Positions 1-5,185 of a DNA stretch of 6,692 nucleotides are shown here, piece by piece. The stretch is from an uncultured Bacteroidota bacterium (GTDB lineage Bacteria > Bacteroidota > Bacteroidia > Flavobacteriales > Schleiferiaceae). The stretch is from NCBI GenBank assembly GCA_913056475.1, contig CAJXMS010000129.1, positions 1-6,692 of the forward strand, read 5' to 3'. A program made the position numbers and the translations under genes. The notes under the pieces were generated by a model. That model was not told the DNA's origin. It saw only the letters and a list, made by a program, of their open reading frames with translations, and ran no database searches. The first letter of the stretch is position 1. Each line of letters begins with the position of its first letter.

Positions 1-121
1 AATCATTATCTACAACAAAAACTTCACCATTAGTATTTTCTAATGCTTTAAAAACGGCATCTAAACATTGCTCTAAAAAGGAAGCTACATTGTAGTTAAC
101 AATTACAATACTGAGCTGCAT
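1..121 (-). CDS. Family 2 glycosyltransferase, N-terminal fragment (3' part outside window)
   Basis: Only the first 40 codons are present; the reading frame runs open off the left edge. Translation from the ATG at 121-119 begins MQLSIVIVNYN and reaches EVFVVDND at the edge. The hydrophobic first beta strand SIVIVNYN and the second strand ending VVDN(D/N) are the hallmark of the nucleotide-sugar-binding half of GT-A fold family 2 glycosyltransferases, in the subgroup often annotated as rhamnosyltransferase-like. Such enzymes transfer a sugar from an NDP donor to a growing glycan at the cytoplasmic membrane; donor and acceptor cannot be told from this fragment. The start is supported because the motif begins four residues in, as is usual. 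No Shine-Dalgarno sequence precedes it. It lies 80 bases after fabI on the same strand. Composition is odd: 36 of 121 bases are G or C (30%) and 8 of 40 codons end in G or C, far below its neighbours. Confidence 0.87.
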   Translation of the reverse strand, partial: MQLSIVIVNYNVASFLEQCLDAVFKALENTNGEVFVVDND

Positions 122-201
122 GCCGGGAGAAAAAGACGGTAAAAGAAAAGCGCGGTCCAGAGGGTACCTGGGCCATTGAGGTCAACGAAAAGGCCGGGGG
201 C

Positions 202-1014
202 CTATTGTCCAAACTGCTCTATAATGGCCTCGCTTACACCGGTATGGCTGAAACCACCGTCGTGATAGAGGTTTTGCATGGTGACCCGCCGCGTGTAGTC
301 ACTAAAAAGGGACACGGCGTAGTCGGCGCAATCATCGGCGGTCGCATTGCCCAGTGGGCTCATTTTTTCGGCGTAGTTTATAAAGGCGTCAAAACCCTTG
401 ACCCCGCTGCCGGCCGTAGTGGGGGTAGGCGACTGGGAGATGGTATTCACGCGCACCTTTTTACGGGTACCCCAGTGATAGCCAAAGCTGCGGGCAATGC
501 TTTCCAGATAAGCTTTGTTATCCGCCATGTCATTATAATCCGGGAAGGTGCGCTGGGCGGCGATGTAGGTAAGGGCCAGGATGCTGCCCCATTCATTCAT
601 GCTGTCTCTTTTCCAGGCGGTTTGCATCACTTTGTGAAAAGAAGCGGCCGAAACATCCCAGCCTTTGGCCAGCCAATCGTGATTGAGCTCGGTATAGTGC
701 TTGCCTTTACGGACGTTTACGCTCATCCCTATGCTGTGGAGGATAAAGTCCAGCTTACCGCCCAGCTTCTCTTCCGCCTGGGCAAAGAGCTTATCGAGAT
801 CCTCCATTTTGGTGGCATCTGCAGGGATCACCTCCGCACCGGTTTTTTCGCCCAGGCCTTGGATGGCGCCCATGCGCATGGCCACGGGGGCATTCGAGAG
901 CACAAATTGAGCCCCCTGTTCGTGGGCCTTTTCGGCTATTTTCCAGGCGATAGATTCTTCGTTGAGCGCACCGAAAATGATTCCTTTTTTTCCGGCTAAG
1001 AGTTGATGAGCCAT
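202..1014 (-). CDS. fabI: Enoyl-[acyl-carrier-protein] reductase (NADH), FabI
   Basis: FabI catalyses the last step of each type II fatty-acid elongation cycle in the cytoplasm, reducing trans-2-enoyl-ACP to acyl-ACP with NADH. The 270-residue product is a divergent short-chain dehydrogenase of the usual length. Visible landmarks are the nucleotide-binding loop GALNEESIAW at 15-24, the HSIG segment at 93-96, the first active-site tyrosine Y150, and the catalytic pair Y160 and K167 spaced Tyr-X6-Lys. These are followed by the Bacteroidota-style SQSPTPTTAG at 193-202 and the C-terminal HDGGFS at 251-256. Aligning by eye with E. coli FabI, the triclosan-contact positions G93, M159 and F203 correspond to G96, M163 and F208, so all three are retained; sensitivity itself is inferred. 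The ATG at 1014 is chosen because the Rossmann fold begins about ten residues later. There is no Shine-Dalgarno sequence, but a consensus Bacteroidota -7 box lies about 26 bases upstream, suggesting transcription independent of the GH3 gene 39 bases upstream. Confidence 0.97.
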   Translation of the reverse strand: MAHQLLAGKKGIIFGALNEESIAWKIAEKAHEQGAQFVLSNAPVAMRMGAIQGLGEKTGAEVIPADATKMEDLDKLFAQAEEKLGGKLDFILHSIGMSVNVRKGKHYTELNHDWLAKGWDVSAASFHKVMQTAWKRDSMNEWGSILALTYIAAQRTFPDYNDMADNKAYLESIARSFGYHWGTRKKVRVNTISQSPTPTTAGSGVKGFDAFINYAEKMSPLGNATADDCADYAVSLFSDYTRRVTMQNLYHDGGFSHTGVSEAIIEQFGQ

Positions 1015-1040
1015 AGCTTTGCTTAAAGTTTTAAAAGGGC

Positions 1041-1071
1041 CAAATTTAGGGTTTTACTGTTTGTCCATAAA
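1041..1071 (-). promoter_or_regulatory. Putative Bacteroidota-type promoter for fabI
   Basis: Read on the minus strand, 1048-1041 is TAAATTTG, an exact match to the known -7 consensus TAnnTTTG recognised by the Bacteroidota primary sigma factor. Nineteen bases further upstream, 1071-1068 reads TTTA, three of four matches to the -33 element TTTG, at normal spacing. The -33 part falls inside the last codons of the GH3 gene. Transcription would start roughly 20 bases before the fabI ATG, giving a short AU-rich leader without a Shine-Dalgarno sequence. Scanning the minus strand by eye, I found no other exact TAnnTTTG in the window. Function is inferred from consensus and position only. Confidence 0.55.
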
Positions 1072-2583
1072 GGCCAGGAATGCTCGCATCGCTTCCTGGC
1101 TTATCACCTTGCGGGTTTTGACTTGCCCCCCTCTATCACGATCCCGCGCTTGATAATCATAAAACCGCTCCGCCGGCACCAAGCACACCTTTACGCCGGC
1201 CAGGGATTTCCGGCGGGCCACCTCATAGTTTTTATGGCGTTCGCTGAGAAAAGCATCGATGGCAGAGGCAATGGTTTCCTCCGCGGGGGGCTCCGGGCCA
1301 TCGTAGCCCAGCACCCACTGGTGGTACCACTTATCCTTTTCTCCTTCCACCGCTGCCAGGCTAAATTCCTTTACCATCAGCTGCTGCTCTTGCTGGAGCA
1401 TCTGGATGCATTCATTCATCCGGGCCTCGGTAAGCTGGCTGCCCACCACGTTGAGAAAGTGCTTGGTCCGTCCGCTGATCTTGATTTCGGTGTGTTTCAG
1501 GCTGGTAAAAGTGATGGTATCGCCGATCAGGTAGCGGTAGGTACCGGCCACCGTGGTGATTATTAAGGCGTATTCCTGGCCCTCCTCCACTTCATTGAGG
1601 GTATGGATCACGGGGTCATCCAGCAGTTCGGCCTGCTCGTCAAAGCCTCGCTGGTCAAAGGGAACAAACTCAAAAAAAGTGCCCTGACCGGTGGCCAAAC
1701 GCATGTTAAGGGTACCCGGCCGAGCCGTGTAAGCAAAGAAGCCCTCGCTGGCCAAATAAGTGTCCATGATGATCACTTCTCGGCCAAAAACCTCCTCAAA
1801 CTTATGCCGGTAGGGGGCGTAAGCTACCCCGCCGGGCGTGTACACTTGAAGCCCCGGCCAGATGTCATGGATGGTGTTGAGCCCGTGTTTTTCAATGATG
1901 CGCCGGAGCATAAGCAACACCCAGCTGGGAATGCCGTTGAGCACGCCAATATCCCAATGGGGCGCTTCTTCCGCGATGCGTTCGATGCGTTGGTTCCAAT
2001 CGGCTATGCGGGCTATTTCGGGGCCGGGCCGGTACACGTTCTCAAACCAGGAAGGGATATTGGCCGCCGTAATGGCACTGATCTCGCCCTCCCGGTGGGG
2101 CCCTGTTTTTTCGAGTTGGGTATGGCTGCTGAGGGCCAGCATTTCCCGTTCAAAAAAGGCCTCCGGCATATCGAAGTGGCTTATGCTGGTAAGCTGCGCC
2201 ACGCTGACGGACCGAATGGCCTCCAGCATACTCTCTGTGACGGGAATACGCTTGGGCGCCCCGCCAGTAGTACCGCTACTGCGGGCAAAGTAAGGGGGAT
2301 GGCCCGGCCAAAAGATATCGGGATACCGCAGGCCCTGATGCCACCAGCGCTGGTACATTGTGTCGTAATCACTGAGCGGGAGCCGGCGCTGGAAAGCCTT
2401 GAGGGGATTACTACTTTCCAGCAGGCCTTCAAAGTGGTAGTACTTACCCAGCGCCGTATGGCGAGCGGTACGGAGGATGTATTTGAGCTGCTCTTGCTGC
2501 TCTTGCCAGGGGTCGCGGTCCTGTTGACTTAAAAAGGCTTTCCATTCCAGCCCTTTTTTGATCATGGTTCCTATTAAATTCAT
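1054..2583 (-). CDS. GH3 auxin-responsive promoter family protein (adenylate-forming acyl ligase fold)
   Basis: This 509-residue protein belongs to the GH3 branch of the acyl-adenylating (ANL) superfamily. Plant GH3 enzymes activate a carboxylic acid such as jasmonate or indole-acetate with ATP and join it to an amino acid; the substrates of this bacterial member are unknown. The ATP motifs are intact: the phosphate loop SSGTTGGAPK at 102-111, the A2-like YLASEG at 276-281 and YLIGD at 351-355. The hinge region GRTKHF at 371-376 is followed by a C-terminal domain with GGQVKTRKV at 485-493, which matches the region carrying the conserved C-terminal lysine. No signal peptide or membrane segment is visible, so it should be cytoplasmic. 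Length is typical of Bacteroidota homologues. The ATG at 2583 is preferred, though the ATG of residue 7 (MIKKG) is also possible; neither has a Shine-Dalgarno sequence. It lies 66 bases after the transporter gene and 39 before fabI. An amide or ester ligase acting on an acyl substrate is plausible but inferred. Confidence 0.93.
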   Translation of the reverse strand: MNLIGTMIKKGLEWKAFLSQQDRDPWQEQQEQLKYILRTARHTALGKYYHFEGLLESSNPLKAFQRRLPLSDYDTMYQRWWHQGLRYPDIFWPGHPPYFARSSGTTGGAPKRIPVTESMLEAIRSVSVAQLTSISHFDMPEAFFEREMLALSSHTQLEKTGPHREGEISAITAANIPSWFENVYRPGPEIARIADWNQRIERIAEEAPHWDIGVLNGIPSWVLLMLRRIIEKHGLNTIHDIWPGLQVYTPGGVAYAPYRHKFEEVFGREVIIMDTYLASEGFFAYTARPGTLNMRLATGQGTFFEFVPFDQRGFDEQAELLDDPVIHTLNEVEEGQEYALIITTVAGTYRYLIGDTITFTSLKHTEIKISGRTKHFLNVVGSQLTEARMNECIQMLQQEQQLMVKEFSLAAVEGEKDKWYHQWVLGYDGPEPPAEETIASAIDAFLSERHKNYEVARRKSLAGVKVCLVPAERFYDYQARDRDRGGQVKTRKVISQEAMRAFLAFMDKQ

Positions 2584-2649
2584 GGGGCGCGGAAAATTTT
2601 TGGGGAGGATGATTTAGGTGGCCGGATAAAGGTACTGCGCTGTAGGCAC

Positions 2650-3573
2650 TCATACCGCTTCCTCTTGCTGGCGGCGAATTCGCGCGGCGGGACTGCCTTT
2701 TTTATTGATGAGATAGATCCCCGATAAAATAGCCAGCATCCCCCCCAGATGATACCAGCCAATGGCTTCCCCGTCGGCATAGCCCCAAAACAGCGCCACC
2801 ACGGGAATAAGATAAGTGACGCTGGCCGCAAAAAGGGAGCTGGAACCTTTAATGAGATAACTAAAGATCACAATGGCCAGGCTGGACCCCAGCACGCCTA
2901 AAAGCACGACGTAAAACAAATGCAGCCAGGCCTGCGGATCGGTTTGCATGATCTGCACAAAATCGGTGCTGAGTACGTAAGCCCCGGAGAGTGGACCTAC
3001 GGCGGTAAGACTGAAAAGGGTAATGGCCACGGGACGCACTTCGGTAAGGCGGGTATTGATCACATTGATACTTATGGCGTAACAGATGGTGGCCAGAATG
3101 GGAAAAACCCCGTACAGTAAGCGGTCCGCGTCTACACTGGCATCGGGCACCAAGAGCCATACCGCGCCGCCCAAGCCCAATAAAATACCCAGCACACTAA
3201 GCCAACGCACCCGAATGCCAAACCAAACTAAACCAATAATTAGGGTAAAGAGCGGTACCATACTGTTGAGAATACCTACCAAAGAGCTATCAAGCCGGGT
3301 AACGGCCAGGGGAAAAAGGGTGTAAGGAATGGCATTGCCAAAGAGGCCCACCGCAATAACCGGCCAGAGGTGCTTGCGTTTAAAATAGCGGTAGTGGCGA
3401 AAGGCCAGCACCGCGGTAAAAATCCAGGCCGAAGCAATGCGGATAAAGCTTATTTGACTGTAACTAAAGCTTTCCAGGCCGCGCTTCATCAAAATAAAGG
3501 AGCTGCCCCAGGTAAGCGCAAGGATGAAAAAGAGGGTCCAGGCCACGGGCTTGGAGAGCTTGAGGTCGGTCAT
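2650..3573 (-). CDS. EamA/DMT-superfamily inner-membrane transporter
   Basis: The product is a 307-residue, very hydrophobic protein of the drug/metabolite transporter superfamily (EamA, RhaT/YdcZ-like). About ten transmembrane segments can be drawn, roughly at 10-30, 40-58, 69-91, 97-118, 125-143, 152-172, 183-203, 216-236, 243-264 and 273-289. They form two EamA repeats, about 12-142 and 154-289. The first helix carries the family signature LTWGSSFILMKRGL, and PYTLFPLAV at 83-91 and SVTYLIPVVALFWG at 251-264 are typical of each repeat's later helices. The C-terminal tail is short and charged. Family members export amino acids, metabolites or drugs; substrate cannot be predicted from sequence. 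The frame is open further upstream to a TTG at 3690, but the ATG at 3573 is chosen because the hydrophobic core starts ten residues later and the upstream 39 residues look non-coding. It lies 166 bases after mpl and 66 before the GH3 gene. Confidence 0.92.
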   Translation of the reverse strand: MTDLKLSKPVAWTLFFILALTWGSSFILMKRGLESFSYSQISFIRIASAWIFTAVLAFRHYRYFKRKHLWPVIAVGLFGNAIPYTLFPLAVTRLDSSLVGILNSMVPLFTLIIGLVWFGIRVRWLSVLGILLGLGGAVWLLVPDASVDADRLLYGVFPILATICYAISINVINTRLTEVRPVAITLFSLTAVGPLSGAYVLSTDFVQIMQTDPQAWLHLFYVVLLGVLGSSLAIVIFSYLIKGSSSLFAASVTYLIPVVALFWGYADGEAIGWYHLGGMLAILSGIYLINKKGSPAARIRRQQEEAV

Positions 3574-3662
3574 GAAGAAAATTATTGTTCGGTTATTCAG
3601 GGCCTTGATCGAACCAGATTCTAAGTACCTGAGCGCATTGCAACCGCCGGATAAGCTCAGTG

Positions 3663-3691
3663 TTTGCCCCGGTAGTGGCTTAAGGGGCAAA
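3663..3691. repeat. Perfect 8-bp inverted repeat in the mpl-transporter spacer
   Basis: The arms TTTGCCCC (3663-3670) and GGGGCAAA (3684-3691) are exact reverse complements separated by 13 bases. In RNA this would form a stem of four G-C, one C-G and three A-U pairs. In the minus-strand direction it lies about 50 bases after the mpl stop and 90 before the transporter ATG, and is followed by ACACTG rather than a T-run, so it is not a standard intrinsic terminator. It could be a protein-binding operator, a leader stem-loop or an mRNA-stabilising hairpin; nothing in the sequence decides between these. Confidence 0.5.
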
Positions 3692-3739
3692 ATTTAGCAG
3701 CGGCCGGGGTCTCATTTGGCCGGCAGGCCCCACTAGGCG

Positions 3740-5092
3740 CTACAAGGCGGCCAGCTCGGCGGGCCAATCTATTCCGTCAAAGGTTCCGGAGGTCATGAGG
3801 AGGAGGGTGCCTGGGTGGGTGAGCTTTGCCCGGGCCCAGGTTTTAACCTCTTGGGAGCTATTGGCTACGGTAAGGCGTGGATCGTCAAAGGCCTGGCGCA
3901 CATCTTCCACCGTCAGCGCGGGCAGCTTTTTATGGGCCACCACCTCGGGGTTAAAGTAAACCAAAGCCTCGGTAGCCTGGGCCAGTGTACCTTGATAATG
4001 ACGGATAAAATCGCGGCTTAGGCTGCTAAAGGTATGTAGCTCTAAGCAGGCATAGACCGGCTGGGCGGGGAAGGCTTCCGCCACCGCTTGCACCGAAGCG
4101 CGCACTTTGGAAGGGGCGTGCGCGTAATCGCGGAAGGCCCGGCGCTGGTCTTTTTCCCAGAGGGGCTCCAGGCGCATGCTGGCCCCTTCAAACTCAACGA
4201 TGGCCTCGTAGAACTCTTCGTTGGTAAGGCCTATTTGGTTACAGATCCAGCGGGCGCCTTCCAGGTTGTTCATATTGTGCCGGCCGAAGATCTGTAGAGG
4301 AATGGGGCCTTCGGTGGTTTGCAGGGAAAACTGCCCTTCCTCCACGGAATACGCGGGGTAAGCGTAGGGGAATTTTTTGACTTCGTTCTCACATTCGTCC
4401 AGCACCCGGCGTACTTCGGGATCGGCTTCGTTATAAACCACCGCTCCGCCGGGCGCCACCGCTTCCAGGAGGCGTTCAAACTGGTGGTAGTATTGCTCAT
4501 ACTGGGGAAATACGTTGTAATGATCCCAGGCAATGCCGCTGAGCAGGGTGATATTGGGGTGATAATGGAGAAACTTGGGCCGGCTATCGAGGGGCGAAGA
4601 GAGGTACTCATCACCTTCCAGGATAATAAATTCATTGTGCTCGGTGAGGCGCACCATGTGGTCAAAACCCTCGAGCTGGGCGCCTACCATATAATCGGCA
4701 TCGCGGCCGTGGTAATGCAGCACGTGCAGGATCATGGCCGTGATGGTGGTTTTGCCGTGGCTGCCGGCGATCACCACGCGGGTTTTGTGCTGGCTTTGCT
4801 GGTAGAGAAATTCCGGGTAGCTGTATACCGGCACCTCCCGTTCCTGGGCGCGTAGGAGCTCGGGGTTATGGCGCCGGGCGTGCATGCCCAGGATCACACA
4901 ATCCAGGCCGGCATGAATGCGCTCGGGCTCCCAGCCGGTGCTCGGGGGCAGCAAGCCGGCCTGGTCCAGGCGGCTACGGCTGGGTTCAAAAAAGGCATCA
5001 TCGCTTCCGCTTACTTGGTGGCCCTGGCGATGCAGTTCCAGGGCCAGGTTGTGCATGGCGCTGCCGCCCATGGCTATAAGGTGCACTTTCAT
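3740..5092 (-). CDS. mpl: UDP-N-acetylmuramate:L-alanyl-gamma-D-glutamyl-meso-diaminopimelate ligase (murein recycling Mur ligase)
   Basis: Mpl joins the recycled tripeptide L-Ala-D-Glu-meso-DAP to UDP-MurNAc with ATP, feeding salvaged wall peptide back into peptidoglycan synthesis in the cytoplasm. The 450-residue protein has the three Mur-ligase domains. The N-terminal UDP-binding Rossmann domain starts HLIAMGGSAMHNLA at 4-17, with the MurC/Mpl-like GSDD at 29-32. The central ATPase has the P-loop GSHGKTT at 110-116, EGDEY at 159-163 and GIAWDHYNVF at 186-195. FGRHNMNNLEGA at 269-280 leads into the C-terminal domain with DYAHAPSK at 322-329. Length fits Mpl (about 450-460) and the N-terminus matches Mpl better than MurC. 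The DAHAPSK-type site differs from the DFAHHPT I recall for E. coli Mpl, which seems to be a Bacteroidota variant. The ATG at 5092 is fixed by the Rossmann strand starting at residue 3. There is no Shine-Dalgarno sequence, and only about 30 bases separate the start from the gyrB terminator. MurC is the main alternative call. Confidence 0.91.
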   Translation of the reverse strand: MKVHLIAMGGSAMHNLALELHRQGHQVSGSDDAFFEPSRSRLDQAGLLPPSTGWEPERIHAGLDCVILGMHARRHNPELLRAQEREVPVYSYPEFLYQQSQHKTRVVIAGSHGKTTITAMILHVLHYHGRDADYMVGAQLEGFDHMVRLTEHNEFIILEGDEYLSSPLDSRPKFLHYHPNITLLSGIAWDHYNVFPQYEQYYHQFERLLEAVAPGGAVVYNEADPEVRRVLDECENEVKKFPYAYPAYSVEEGQFSLQTTEGPIPLQIFGRHNMNNLEGARWICNQIGLTNEEFYEAIVEFEGASMRLEPLWEKDQRRAFRDYAHAPSKVRASVQAVAEAFPAQPVYACLELHTFSSLSRDFIRHYQGTLAQATEALVYFNPEVVAHKKLPALTVEDVRQAFDDPRLTVANSSQEVKTWARAKLTHPGTLLLMTSGTFDGIDWPAELAAL

Positions 5093-5122
5093 AGAGAAGA
5101 TCTTTCTGCGGGGGAAGGTCTT

Positions 5123-5159
5123 AAAAAAGCCCCGCCCTTGAGAAAGTGGCGGGGCTTTT
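5123..5159 (-). terminator. Intrinsic terminator of gyrB
   Basis: Between the gyrB stop and the mpl start lies a perfect G-C stem: GCCCCGCC (5129-5136) pairs with GGCGGGGC (5148-5155) around an 11-base loop, with four more A-T pairs extending the base (5125-5128 with 5156-5159). On the minus strand the stem is followed by six Ts (5128-5123), giving a textbook Rho-independent terminator 27 bases past the gyrB stop. In the plus direction the tail is only TTTTCTT, so activity that way would be weaker, and no plus-strand gene needs it. Confidence 0.9.
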
Positions 5160-5185
5160 CTTGCTTGAAGAGCGAGAAGAAAAAT

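Noticed and set aside
181..206. GGCC-CCC-GGCC followed by TTTT just after the fabI stop, as a terminator.
   Set aside because: The stem is only four base pairs with a three-base loop and a short T-run; too weak to call.
1603..2532. A 309-codon open frame on the plus strand, opposite the GH3 gene.
   Set aside because: It lies entirely within a complete GH3 coding region with intact motifs; its translation shows no recognisable domain.
2605..2640. TACCTTTA upstream of the GH3 gene as a -7 promoter box.
   Set aside because: It matches seven of eight consensus bases but I find no TTTG-like element at the right distance upstream, and one mismatch is expected often by chance.
3574..3690. Extension of the transporter to a TTG start at 3690, adding 39 residues.
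   Set aside because: The added residues are not hydrophobic, do not resemble an EamA N-terminus and would place the perfect inverted repeat partly in coding sequence. The ATG at 3573 gives the normal family length.
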